This document shows, piece by piece, positions 1 to 9,100 of a stretch of 64,000 bases of DNA. Source of the stretch: Mariniphaga sp041687215 (GTDB taxonomy: Bacteria > Bacteroidota > Bacteroidia > Bacteroidales > Prolixibacteraceae); contig NZ_JAWLCI010000017.1 of the NCBI RefSeq assembly GCF_041687215.1, positions 4,695-68,694 of the forward strand, in the 5' to 3' direction. Position 1 is the first letter of the stretch. Each line of letters begins with the position of its first letter. The notes below the pieces were generated by a model. It had not been told where the DNA came from. It searched no databases and worked only from the letters and a program-made list of their open reading frames with translations. Position numbers and translations under genes: made by a program.

Positions 1-165
1 TATTCCTTCTGACTTTGCTTCTTCCTCAAACGAAGCCTTGTCGGTTTCGTATGAAAAGAGCAGGTCGCCCTCTTTCACTTCGTCGCCCACCGACTTGTAC
101 CATTGACCCATGATGCAGGATTCAACAGACTGGCCCTGGCGGGGCATCATTACAGGTATTGCCAT
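1..165 (-). CDS. Dihydrolipoamide acyltransferase (E2), N-terminal part, cut by window edge
   Basis: Reading the minus strand from the ATG at 165 gives 55 codons without a stop, so the gene runs off the left edge. The translation starts MAIPVMMPRQGQSVE and carries the lipoyl-domain signature ETDKASFE. The lysine of DKA (residue 43) is the lipoylation site of E2 subunits of 2-oxoacid dehydrogenase complexes. Whether the complex is pyruvate or branched-chain specific cannot be decided from this fragment. The gene diverges from a GntR-family regulator, and a perfect palindrome lies in the shared upstream region, so control by that regulator is plausible. Confidence 0.9.
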   Translation of the reverse strand, partial: MAIPVMMPRQGQSVESCIMGQWYKSVGDEVKEGDLLFSYETDKASFEEEAKSEGI

Positions 166-292
166 TTTTTCTTTTGAATTATTTTGTTTGACTTGTTGTT
201 ACAAATTCTCAATTTCAGCTTTTATTGTTCACAGCATATTATCTGGCATTTAATGAGCCCAGATATTATGACGGTGTAAAAATAAAAAGAAT

Positions 293-310
293 AACTTGTA
301 AATACAAGTT
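293..310. promoter_or_regulatory. Perfect palindromic GntR-type operator
   Basis: The sequence AACTTGTA-AA-TACAAGTT is an uninterrupted 8-bp inverted repeat around a 2-base centre. Its core has the GT...AC layout usual for operators of the GntR superfamily. It lies between the divergent E2 gene and the GntR regulator, 35 bases before the regulator start, which makes it the obvious candidate binding site for that regulator. Binding itself is inferred. Confidence 0.7.
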
Positions 311-333
311 GGTTTATGTATTTAAAATATTTT

Positions 334-341
334 TAACTTTG
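334..341 (+). promoter_or_regulatory. Candidate -7 element of the GntR regulator gene
   Basis: TAACTTTG matches the Bacteroidota -7 consensus TAnnTTTG and ends only four bases before the ATG at 346. No good TTTG is seen at the expected -33 distance; the closest is TTGG at 309-312. If used, transcription would begin almost at the start codon and give a leaderless or near-leaderless mRNA. Confidence 0.4.
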
Positions 342-345
342 GGGC

Positions 346-1056
346 ATGGTAAATCAAGTGCCGCAATACCGTAAATTATATGAAATGCTTCGGAAGCATA
401 TTCTTTCAGGAGTTTATGAGGAAGGAAGTTTGCTGCCGTCGGAAAACGAGTTGTGTGCCGTGCATGGAATGACGCGCCCAACGGTTCGCCATGCGCTGGA
501 CACGTTGGTAAAAGACGGACTCATATTGAAAAAACAGGGAAAGGGAAGTATTGTGCGAAAACCGCCGCAAAACATTGGTATTTTGTCCATTGCAGGCACG
601 GCTTCGGCAGTTGGGGTCAGGTACCTGAAAACCGATATTTTGCAAAAACCGGAAATCAGAAAATGGCCCGAAAAGTTTGCGTTTGAACTTTCAGAGTTGG
701 AAAAGGAATCAGGGTGCATTTACATGGAACGTTTGCGGTATGTGGACGACCAACCGGTTTTTTACGACATCAACCACCTGCCAAACATCAATCTGCCCCG
801 GTTCACAAGCCGGTCATTGGAGAACAAATCGCTGTTTGAAGTTTTACGAAAACATTACCAGATAAATATTTTGGGAGGCGAGCAGCAACTGAAAGCTCTT
901 GTTCCCAAAGAAAAAATTAAAAACCTGCTTCAGTTAAAAAAAGGCCAGCCGGTGCTTTATATTGAGCGAAAACTAACTACCAACAAGGAGGGATTCAACA
1001 TTTACTCCACCATTTACTTCAACTCAGAAAAGCACGCCATTTTTGGTTCGTTTTAA
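346..1056 (+). CDS. GntR-family transcriptional regulator with UTRA domain (HutC subfamily)
   Basis: The 236-residue protein has an N-terminal winged helix-turn-helix (about residues 5-70, with LLPSENELC and TRPTVRHALDTL typical of GntR proteins). A C-terminal UTRA effector-binding domain follows (about 90-235; YMERLRYVDDQPVFYD and VLYIERKLTT are characteristic). HutC-type regulators bind a small metabolite through UTRA and usually repress adjacent genes. The divergent neighbour is a lipoyl E2 gene and a perfect palindrome sits between them, so the likely target is the 2-oxoacid dehydrogenase locus plus its own gene. The effector is unknown. Confidence 0.88.
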   Translation: MVNQVPQYRKLYEMLRKHILSGVYEEGSLLPSENELCAVHGMTRPTVRHALDTLVKDGLILKKQGKGSIVRKPPQNIGILSIAGTASAVGVRYLKTDILQKPEIRKWPEKFAFELSELEKESGCIYMERLRYVDDQPVFYDINHLPNINLPRFTSRSLENKSLFEVLRKHYQINILGGEQQLKALVPKEKIKNLLQLKKGQPVLYIERKLTTNKEGFNIYSTIYFNSEKHAIFGSF

Positions 1057-1073
1057 TTTTTCCTGTAAAAATT

Positions 1074-1103
1074 TTTGTCTCTTTTTATTAAATCATACTT
1101 TTG
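1074..1103 (+). promoter_or_regulatory. Bacteroidota-type promoter upstream of the esterase-lysC pair
   Basis: TTTG at 1074-1077 is followed after 18 bases by TACTTTTG at 1096-1103, which fits the -33/-7 consensus of the Bacteroidota primary sigma factor. Transcription would start near 1108, leaving a leader of about 80-95 bases before the hydrolase start. Confidence 0.55.
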
Positions 1104-1202
1104 CCCGAATTTCAGTTTCTGAATTGAAAATCAGAGCGCAGTGAATGAAAAGAGTGGCGTAAATAATTAACGTCATTTAATGTAAAATGAAACAGTTTTA
1201 TT

Positions 1203-2147
1203 TTGGGAAACAGAGTTGAATTGACAGAAATAAAGGAACCTGTAAACATTAGAGGAGAACGGGCTACCTTTGAAAATGAAAGATACGGCGCCCATCCACG
1301 CAACACGTTTGATATTTGGATGGCAAAGTCGGAAACTCCCACTCCACTTGTAATTTACATTCATGGTGGCGGTTTTATTGGAGGCGACAAATCGAAATAT
1401 TTTGAGTCGGAAGATTTGGTGCGTTTTCTGGATGCCGGCGTTTCAGTGGCCACCATCAACTACCGGTTTATGACCGAGGCCCCTTATGGAATTATAGCAA
1501 GTTTCAACGACTCGAAAAGGTGTTTGCAATACATTCGGTACAACTCCAATAAATATAACATCGATAAAACCCGGATTGCCTGCTCGGGAGGTTCTGCAGG
1601 AGCCGGAACTGCGCTTTGGCTGGCATTTTCCGACGATATGGCCGATTTGCAAAATGTGGATCCGGTTCTTCGGGAATCAACACGTTTAACCTGTGCCGGA
1701 GCATTTGCAACGCAATCTACATACGACATATTTCAATGGGAGAAAATCATCGGTGTTCCCATGTCTGATACGCCAGAACAATTATTGGCCATTGCCACAG
1801 CTTTCGGAATTAAAAATATGGATGGAGTGGATTTGTTTGCGCAGTATGAAATCCGCCGGGAACTGGATTTTCTAAGTAAAATGGATAAAAAAGACCCGCC
1901 CATATTCGTGTTCAATAAACATAAAAACGGAATTCCTGCCAACGAAGATGAATTGAACCACCATCCGTTGCATGCAAAAGCTTTAAAAGAAAAAGCTGAT
2001 GAAGTTGGCCTCGAAGCAATAGTTTATGCCCCCGAAATTGGAATTACAGATTCTTCAGGAAAAGATTTGGTTGAATTCTTTTTTGAAAAGTTTTTTGAGA
2101 AAAAATATACATCTTTGCAACTAAACAACAGATTAAAAGCAATTTAA
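1203..2147 (+). CDS. Alpha/beta hydrolase (esterase/lipase-like, BD-FAE/HSL type)
   Basis: A 314-residue cytoplasmic protein of the alpha/beta-hydrolase fold. The oxyanion-hole motif HGGGF is at residues 54-58 and the nucleophile elbow GGSAG places the catalytic serine at about 131. The C-terminal part does not show the usual GxGH motif that carries the catalytic histidine (the matching stretch reads APEIGITDSSG), so activity is uncertain. The only in-frame start is a TTG at 1203. An ATG at 1187 with a typical A-rich context opens another frame (MKQFYFGKQS, then stop) that would join this one after loss of a single base, so a frameshift or sequencing indel at the T run is possible. The stop lies two bases before lysC, indicating co-transcription. 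Confidence 0.75.
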   Translation: MGNRVELTEIKEPVNIRGERATFENERYGAHPRNTFDIWMAKSETPTPLVIYIHGGGFIGGDKSKYFESEDLVRFLDAGVSVATINYRFMTEAPYGIIASFNDSKRCLQYIRYNSNKYNIDKTRIACSGGSAGAGTALWLAFSDDMADLQNVDPVLRESTRLTCAGAFATQSTYDIFQWEKIIGVPMSDTPEQLLAIATAFGIKNMDGVDLFAQYEIRRELDFLSKMDKKDPPIFVFNKHKNGIPANEDELNHHPLHAKALKEKADEVGLEAIVYAPEIGITDSSGKDLVEFFFEKFFEKKYTSLQLNNRLKAI

Positions 2148-2149
2148 AA

Positions 2150-3472
2150 ATGAAGGTTTTAAAGTTTGGCGGAACTTCAGTTGGCTCGCCCGAAAATATG
2201 CGGGCTGTAATGAAAATTATTGCTGACGGAGAAGAAAAAATTGTGGTGCTTTCTGCTATGTCGGGTACTACAAATGCATTGGTCGAAATATCGGGGTTGT
2301 TATGGAAAAAGAACCGGGAAACGGCGAGTATTTCTATTGGGCAACTGGAGGCATCCTATAAAAAGGTGGTGAAAAAACTTTTTGAAAGTGAGGAAAACAG
2401 GAAAAAAGGACAAAAAATTATAAAGTCTGCTTTCAATATTATAAAATCTTTTACTTCCGGAAAATTTTCACAAGTTGGTGAAAACACAATCCTTGCACAA
2501 GGCGAACTAATTTCTACCCAGCTTTTTACCCTGTTGATGAATGAAAACGGGTATGATTGCAAATTGCTTCCGGCACTCGAGTTTATGCGAATTGATGAAG
2601 ATAAAATGGCTGACTCTAATTATATCAGGGAACATGCAGAAAAGGTGCTCCAAGAAGTGGGGCCCACCACTTATTACATTACCCAGGGATACATTTGCCG
2701 GAATGCCAGCGGTGAAATTGATAACCTGCAGCGCGGGGGAAGTGATTACACTGCATCGCTTTTAGGTGCTGCAATTGATGCCGAAGAAATTCAGATTTGG
2801 ACTGATATTGACGGTTTTCATAACAACGACCCACGCTATGTGGAGAATACCAAAAAAATAGAGCAACTTTCATTTAACGAAGCGGCTGAGCTGGCTTATT
2901 TTGGCGCAAAAATTTTACACCCGCAAACTGTATTTCCTGCCAGAGTTCAGAATATTCCGGTGCGATTAAAAAATACGATGAATCCTGCCGACGGCGGAAC
3001 ACTTATTACTGCTGAATCTTCGGGTACAGGTATTAAAGCCGTAGCAGCAAAAGATGGAATTACTGCCATTAAAATACGTTCTGACAGGATGTTAATGGCA
3101 TACGGATTTCTGAAAAGTGTATTCCGGATTTTCGAAAAGTATAGAACACCAATTGACATGATTTCAACTTCGGAGGTAGCTGTTTCGCTTACCATTGATA
3201 AAAAAGATAATCTGCAAAAAATAAAAAATGACCTGGATAAATTTGGAACTGTGGAAGTGGATGATAATATGACCATTATTTGTATTGTTGGTGATATTAT
3301 TGCTGAAGAACGTGGATTTGCGTCAAAAGTGTTTAACGCACTCGATGGTATTCCTATCCGGATGATTTCATACGGGGGAAGTCGCCACAACATTTCTGTA
3401 CTAGTACCAAACTCACATAAGAAGAGTACGTTGCAGGCATTGAGCGAAAATCTGTTAAGTAACGGAAATTAG
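2150..3472 (+). CDS. lysC: Aspartate kinase, monofunctional
   Basis: This 440-residue enzyme phosphorylates L-aspartate, the first step towards lysine/diaminopimelate, threonine and methionine. The amino-acid-kinase domain begins with the signature KFGGTSVGSPENM (residues 4-16) and spans about 1-285; QRGGSDYTA and WTDIDGFHNNDPR are substrate-site motifs. Two C-terminal ACT domains (about 295-440) would give feedback control by end-product amino acids. No homoserine dehydrogenase domain is fused. It follows the hydrolase gene by two bases and is probably transcribed with it from the promoter near 1074-1103. Confidence 0.95.
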   Translation: MKVLKFGGTSVGSPENMRAVMKIIADGEEKIVVLSAMSGTTNALVEISGLLWKKNRETASISIGQLEASYKKVVKKLFESEENRKKGQKIIKSAFNIIKSFTSGKFSQVGENTILAQGELISTQLFTLLMNENGYDCKLLPALEFMRIDEDKMADSNYIREHAEKVLQEVGPTTYYITQGYICRNASGEIDNLQRGGSDYTASLLGAAIDAEEIQIWTDIDGFHNNDPRYVENTKKIEQLSFNEAAELAYFGAKILHPQTVFPARVQNIPVRLKNTMNPADGGTLITAESSGTGIKAVAAKDGITAIKIRSDRMLMAYGFLKSVFRIFEKYRTPIDMISTSEVAVSLTIDKKDNLQKIKNDLDKFGTVEVDDNMTIICIVGDIIAEERGFASKVFNALDGIPIRMISYGGSRHNISVLVPNSHKKSTLQALSENLLSNGN

Positions 3473-3609
3473 ATCGGCAAACGTTTTTTTACGGTTCGGG
3501 AGTGATTGGACTTCCCTCTGAAAAAAAGTTCTCATGAATTTTTTAATTTTTTTTCAGGATAGGGCGCAACCTATAGCTAAAAAAAAATATCTACCGTAAA
3601 AAAACTGCC

Positions 3610-4554
3610 ATGAAAAATTTAAAAATTACTTTAACTTTTGGACTACTATTTGGTTTTCTCCTGTTATCATGTAAAAAATCAAACGAAGACCCTGGCGTTG
3701 TAATAGATGGTTTAACAGCCGAAAACTATCCCAAAGTTGATTGCTCCACCTCGGCGGGGCCGTTGCAAACCATTATTTACTGTGAATTATTAGGGCTGAA
3801 TTACAGTTGGTCGAGAAACATGGCCCTCGATAATGTTTTTTATGTACATCCCGATATCGATGATTATTCTGACTTTTATGAAAAGACAAGCGTTTCGGGC
3901 ACTCACGGAGCCTATATGAGCCTGATAAACAAAGAATCTGATTTGATCCTTGTTGCCCGCGAGCCGTCCAATTTCGAACTGGATGCCGCCGGTTTGGAGG
4001 GTGTGGAACTGGAAATTACACCGGTAGCCCTCGATGCTTTTATTTTTATCACAAACACGAACAATCCCGTAAATTCGCTGACCACCAGCCAAATTAAAGA
4101 CATTTATAAAAACAACATTACCAACTGGAAGGAAGTAGGGGGTAACGACAGCCCGATAACCCCTTATGTGAGGAACGCCAATTCGGGTAGCCAGGAACTG
4201 ATGGAATCACTGGTGATGAAAGGGGAACCCATGGCCGACTGGACAGAAGCGGTATTGTCGGGAATGGCAGGTCCGTTTTCGACTTTACGTTGGGATGAAA
4301 ACGGCCTGTGTTACACTGTTTATTATTACAAGGAACAAATGGTCAGGGACCAGATAGTTAAGCATCTCAGCGTGGATGGCGTATATCCTGATAAAAAAAC
4401 CATCAAAAACCAGTCTTATCCATACACAACGTTTGTTTATGCTGTTGTCCGGCAGGATTTGGACCGAACTTCCATGGCCTTTAAAGTTTATGAAGCCCTT
4501 CAGACCAAAGGTGGAAAACGCATGATTGAAAAAAGCGGGTACATTACAAACTGA
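3610..4554 (+). CDS. PstS-like phosphate/oxyanion-binding lipoprotein
   Basis: The 314-residue product has a lipoprotein signal peptide ending in LLLSC (Cys21). The periplasmic-binding-protein domain of the PstS type follows; FIFITNTNNPVNSLTTSQIK, ITNWKEVGG and RNANSGSQELME are the typical central motifs, the last forming part of the anion-binding loop. PstS proteins deliver phosphate to the PstCAB ABC transporter. No pstC, pstA, pstB or phoU gene lies nearby, so this is an isolated binding protein that may serve a transporter elsewhere or act as a sensor. A strong terminator follows the gene. Confidence 0.82.
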   Translation: MKNLKITLTFGLLFGFLLLSCKKSNEDPGVVIDGLTAENYPKVDCSTSAGPLQTIIYCELLGLNYSWSRNMALDNVFYVHPDIDDYSDFYEKTSVSGTHGAYMSLINKESDLILVAREPSNFELDAAGLEGVELEITPVALDAFIFITNTNNPVNSLTTSQIKDIYKNNITNWKEVGGNDSPITPYVRNANSGSQELMESLVMKGEPMADWTEAVLSGMAGPFSTLRWDENGLCYTVYYYKEQMVRDQIVKHLSVDGVYPDKKTIKNQSYPYTTFVYAVVRQDLDRTSMAFKVYEALQTKGGKRMIEKSGYITN

Positions 4555-4598
4555 CAGTGATTTTTTTTCAAAATGGATGATTTGAGTTTGAACTTTTA

Positions 4599-4641
4599 AA
4601 TAACAGAAAAACCCGGCAAGTTGCCGGGTTTTTCTGTTATT
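4599..4641. terminator. Perfect bidirectional rho-independent terminator
   Basis: Two 21-base arms (4599-4619 and 4621-4641) are exact reverse complements around one central base. The GC core CCCGGCAA/TTGCCGGG is flanked by A and T runs, so it would terminate on both strands. It ends the pstS-like transcript. The remaining 200 bases to the next gene show no clear promoter. Confidence 0.85.
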
Positions 4642-4838
4642 GGGTGGTAGATCCCGACTTAGGGACGGTTCACCAAGTCATCAGAAAACCAGTGGAATAA
4701 AGCACAATCTCATTTATCGGTTTTAATTTTTATTGCAGAGTTCCAGCCAGATTTGGTTACCCTTCCCGGAAATTTGCCTCTTTCAGAAAAAATTTGGAAA
4801 TTGAAACCTGAAAAAGTTTAAAATCTAAAACTACAGAT

Positions 4839-5189
4839 ATGGACAATTCCAGAGTTTACAGAATGAAATTTGCCAGTGTTTATCCTTTGTATATTCAAAA
4901 AGCAGAACGAAAAGGACGCACAAAAGCGGAAGTGGATGAAATTATTTTTTGGCTGACCGGATATGATAAACAAACCCTGCAACAGCAAATTGAAAGCCAA
5001 AGCGATTTTGAAACTTTTTTTGCACAGGCGCCACAAATGAATCCGAATGTTTCAAAAATTAAAGGGGTGATTTGCGGGTACCGCGTGAAGGAAATCGAAG
5101 ATGCGGTGGTGCAGAAAGTCCGCTATTTGGATAAACTGGTGGATGAACTGGCCAAAGGCAAGGCCATGGAGAAAATTTTAAGAAATTGA
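4839..5189 (+). CDS. DUF2200-family protein
   Basis: This small soluble protein of 116 residues matches the DUF2200 family along its whole length. RVYRMKFASVYPLYIQKAER opens the conserved domain, TKAEVDEIIFWLTGYD is its most conserved stretch, and VICGYRVKEIEDAVVQKVRY closes it. No enzymatic motif, signal peptide or membrane segment is visible, and the role of the family is not known. It is followed after four bases by a YdeI-like gene, an operon-like arrangement. The start at 4839 fits the usual family N-terminus. Confidence 0.85.
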   Translation: MDNSRVYRMKFASVYPLYIQKAERKGRTKAEVDEIIFWLTGYDKQTLQQQIESQSDFETFFAQAPQMNPNVSKIKGVICGYRVKEIEDAVVQKVRYLDKLVDELAKGKAMEKILRN

Positions 5190-5193
5190 AACT

Positions 5194-5754
5194 ATGGATG
5201 TAACATTCTTTTCGAATCAGGATGAGTTTAGAATGTGGTTGGAAAAACACCACGATAAAGAAAATGAGTTACTGGTTGGTTTTTATAAAGTTAAAACCGG
5301 AAAACCGTCGATGAGTTGGTCGCAATCGGTTGACCAGGCTTTGTGCTTTGGCTGGATTGACAGTGTTAGAAAATCCATTGACGATGAAAGTTATTCAATT
5401 CGGTTTACACCCAGAAAAAAAACAAGCAACTGGAGTGCCATTAATATAAAAAAAGTTGAAGAGCTGAAAAAAGCAGGTTTAATGACAAACGCAGGACTAA
5501 AGGCATTTAATTTCAGAGAAGATGGCAAATCAAAAATTTACAGCTACGAAAATCCTTCAAAATTAGCATCCAAATATGAAGACCTGTTTAAAGCAAACAA
5601 AACAGCATGGAATTTTTTTGCACAGCAAGCACTATCATACAGAAAAATAATTACCCGGTGGATAATGAGTGCAAAGATGGAAAAAACACAACTTTCGCGA
5701 CTTGAAAAAACCATTAACGAAAGTGAACAGCAAAAACGAATTAAATTTATGTAG
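5194..5754 (+). CDS. YdeI/OmpD-associated family protein
   Basis: The 186-residue protein belongs to the YdeI/OmpD-associated (bacteriocin-protection-like) family. The motifs WLEKHHDKENELLVGFYK and QALCFGWIDSVRKSIDDESY, followed by IRFTPRKKTSNWSAINIKKV, are diagnostic. The biochemical function is not established; YdeI homologues have been linked to stress and antimicrobial-peptide tolerance. It is cytoplasmic by sequence. It lies four bases after the DUF2200 gene and ends at a bidirectional terminator shared with the convergent DUF3467-rpoC operon. Confidence 0.85.
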   Translation: MDVTFFSNQDEFRMWLEKHHDKENELLVGFYKVKTGKPSMSWSQSVDQALCFGWIDSVRKSIDDESYSIRFTPRKKTSNWSAINIKKVEELKKAGLMTNAGLKAFNFREDGKSKIYSYENPSKLASKYEDLFKANKTAWNFFAQQALSYRKIITRWIMSAKMEKTQLSRLEKTINESEQQKRIKFM

Positions 5755-5770
5755 AACTAAAGCATAACGA

Positions 5771-5802
5771 AAAAGAGGGACCAGTAATCTGATCCCTCTT
5801 TT
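5771..5802. terminator. Bidirectional terminator between ydeI-like gene and the rpoC operon
   Basis: The arms AAAAGAGGGA (5771-5780) and TCCCTCTTTT (5793-5802) pair perfectly around a 12-base loop that pairs further (CAG/CTG). A and T runs on each side allow termination of both convergent transcripts. Confidence 0.8.
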
Positions 5803-5818
5803 TTTCGTATAAACCTTA

Positions 5819-6145
5819 TCAGGCCTGTGCGGTTGGACCGCCAAATGCCATAGGCGGCATTCCATTGCCCGGACCCGGTTTTACATTCTTAATTGGTCCG
5901 TGAACGGCTTCAAACTTTTTAATGTTATCCTGCAAAGCAAACAACAACCGTTTGGCATGTTCGGGCGTAAGAATCACCCTCGACTTTACATTCGCCTTAG
6001 GAATTCCCGGCATAATGCGTACAAAATCGATAACAAACTCTGAACTGGAGTGGGTAATAACAGCCAAGTTTGAATAAATTCCCTGGGCCACTTCTTCACT
6101 CAATTCAATGTTCAACTGCTGTTGTTTTTGCTTTTTCTCGTCCAT
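5819..6145 (-). CDS. DUF3467 domain protein at the end of the rpoBC operon
   Basis: A 108-residue protein of the DUF3467 family. The conserved core runs from LNIELSEEVAQGIYSNLA through HSSSEFVIDFVRIMPG to KSRVILTPEHAKRLLFALQ, followed by a proline/glycine-rich tail. No catalytic motif, signal or membrane segment is present and the function is unknown. The gene begins four bases after the rpoC stop codon, so it is translated from the RNA-polymerase operon transcript. This hints at a role connected with transcription or the ribosome, but that is inference. Confidence 0.85.
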   Translation of the reverse strand: MDEKKQKQQQLNIELSEEVAQGIYSNLAVITHSSSEFVIDFVRIMPGIPKANVKSRVILTPEHAKRLLFALQDNIKKFEAVHGPIKNVKPGPGNGMPPMAFGGPTAQA

Positions 6146-6149
6146 GGTC

Positions 6150-9100
6150 CTATTTTTTCATATCAATTAACCTGTCGTATTCTTCTTTCGAACCCACAAT
6201 CAGGTTTTTATATTCTTTTAACCCGGTACCGGCCGGAATGAGGTGTCCGCAAATTACGTTTTCCTTCAGTCCGTCGAGGTAATCGGTTTTGCCGTTAATA
6301 GCGGCTTCATTCAGTACTTTTGTGGTTTCCTGGAACGATGCAGCCGACAACCAGCTTCGGGTTTGCAGCGCTGCACGGGTAATACCCTGCAGAATCTGGC
6401 TCGATGTTGCAGGAATGGCATCCCTGGCTTCCACCAGTTTTTTGTCTTTCCGCCTCAACTGCGAGTTTTCATCCCTCATGCGACGTGCAGAAATAATCTG
6501 CCCGGCTTTTAAGCCTTCGGCATCACCCGGTTCAATCACCACTTTTTTGTTCCAAATCCAGTCGTTTTCCGAAAGGAATTCGTTCTTATCAACGATTTGT
6601 TTTTCGAGGAAACGGGTATCACCCGGATCGTCAATTTCCACTTTACGCATCATCTGACGAATAATCACCTCGAAGTGTTTGTCGTTAATTTTTACCCCCT
6701 GCATGCGGTAAACATCCTGAACTTCGTTCAAAATATATTCCTGAACTGCAGTGGGCCCTTTAATGCCCAGAATGTCGGAAGGTGTGGTTGCACCATCGGA
6801 AAGTGAAGTACCGGCCCTGATGTAATCATTTTCCTGCACCAGAATCTGTTTTGAAAGTGGCACCAGGTATTTTTTCACATCACCGGTTTTTGAGGTAATG
6901 ATGATCTCGCGGTTTCCACGTTTGATTTTACCCAGTGAAACTTCACCGTCAATTTCAGAAACCACAGCCGGGTTGGAGGGATTTCGTGCTTCGAAAAGTT
7001 CAGTAACACGTGGTAAACCACCAGTGATATCGCCTGCTTTTCCGGCAGCCCTCGGTATTTTAACCAGAACCGTACCTGCTTTTACCGTTTGCCCTTGTGC
7101 CACAGAAATGTGTCCACCTACAGGCAAGTTGTACGACCGAATCATCGTACCATCTTTGTCCATGATTTTCAGGGTCGGATTTTTGGTTTTATCCCGGGTT
7201 TCAATAATCACTTTTTCGCTGTAACCGGTCTGTTCATCCGATTCTTCGCGGAAAGTAACACTTTCTATGAGGTTTTCAAATTCAATTTTTCCATCGAATT
7301 CAGTAATAATTACCCCATTGAAAGGGTCCCATTCACAAATCAGTTTCCCTTTTCTAATTTCATCGCCATTCTTTACATACAGTTTTGAACCGTAAGGAAT
7401 GGAATGTGTAGAAAGTGGGATTTGTGTATTTTTATCAATAATCTTAAGTTCTGCCAACCGGCTTACAACAATGTCAACGGGTTTGCCGTCATCACCTTTG
7501 TTTTCAACGGCGCGCAATTCTTCAATTTCAACATACCCGTCGTAACGGGCTTCCACTGCAGATTGAGCCGAAATGTTACCTGCAATACCCCCAACGTGGA
7601 AGGTACGCAGTGTAAGCTGTGTTCCCGGTTCACCAATCGACTGGGCGGCAATTACACCAACTGCCTCTCCTTTTTGAACCATGTATCCGGTAGCAAGATT
7701 GCGACCGTAACATTTGGCACAAACACCCACTTTCGATTCACAGGTGAGCACTGAACGGATTTCAACAGTTTCAATGGGTGATTCGTCAATTGCTGCAGCA
7801 ACTTCCTCAGTAATTGTATCGCCCGACTTTATAATTAAATCACCATTTAACGGGTGGTAAATATCATGCACTGAAGTTCTTCCAACAATACGTTCAGGAA
7901 GAGAAGCAACAATTTCTTCGTTGTTTTTAATGGCTGCTGCCACCAAACCACGCAGTGTTCCGCAGTCTTCTTCCGAAATAATAACGTCTTGTGAAACATC
8001 AACCAAACGACGGGTTAAATATCCCGCATCGGCGGTTTTAAGGGCGGTGTCAGCCAAACCTTTACGTGCACCGTGAGTTGAAATAAAGTACTCGAGTACT
8101 GAAAGGCCTTCCTTAAAGTTGGCCAAAATCGGGTTTTCGATAATCTGAGAACCTGTTGAGCCAGATTTCTGAGGCTTGGCCATCAATCCCCTCATTCCGC
8201 AAAGCTGACGAATCTGCTCTTTTGAACCACGGGCACCGGAATCAAGCATCATATAAATTGAATTGAAACCCTGTTTGTCGGTACTAATGGTTTTCATTAC
8301 CGAGTGGGTCAGTTTCGAGTTGGCATGTGTCCAGATATCGATAACCTGGTTGTACCTCTCGTTGTTGGTAATAAAACCCATGTTGTAGTTGGCAATTACC
8401 TCTTCAACTTCCTCGTAACCACTTCCAACAATGGTCTCTTTATCTTCAGGAATAATTACGTCATCAATGTTAAACGACAATCCTCCGCGATAGGCCATGT
8501 GGTACCCAAGGTCTTTAATGGCATCGAGGAATGCTACCGTCTCAGCGTTTCCACATCTTTTGAAAACGTCGGAAATGATGGTACGCAACGACTTTTTGGT
8601 AAGCAACTGGTTAATGTATCCCACTTTTCGCGGAACATATTCGTTAAACAGTATCCGGCCAACAGTCGTTTCAATAATATGTTTGAAATATTCGCCGTTT
8701 TCGTCCACGTCTTCCACCTTCACTTTAACAATGGAGTGGAGTCCGACAGCTCTTTCATCGTAAGCAATTTTCACTTCTTCGGGTGAATAGAAAGTCATGC
8801 CTTCACCTTTTGAACCTTCGCGTGGTTTGGTCATGTAATATAAACCAAGAACCATATCCTGAGACGGAACCTGAATAGGTGCACCGTTTGCAGGGTTCAG
8901 CAGGTTGTGCGATGCAAGCATCAGCAACTGAGCTTCCAAAATGGCAGCATTTCCAAGCGGAAGGTGAACAGCCATCTGGTCACCGTCGAAGTCGGCGTTA
9001 AAACCGGTACATACAAGCGGGTGCAACTGAATAGCTTTTCCCTCAATCATTACCGGTTGGAATGCCTGAATGGATAACCTGTGCAGTGTGGGCGCACGGT

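Noticed and set aside
1104..1202. Lysine riboswitch upstream of the hydrolase-lysC pair
   Set aside because: The leader is under 100 bases and lacks the multi-helix L-box; only weak short inverted repeats are present.
6289..6657. Plus-strand open frames inside rpoC and rpoB
   Set aside because: They are antisense shadows of strongly conserved genes and resemble no family.
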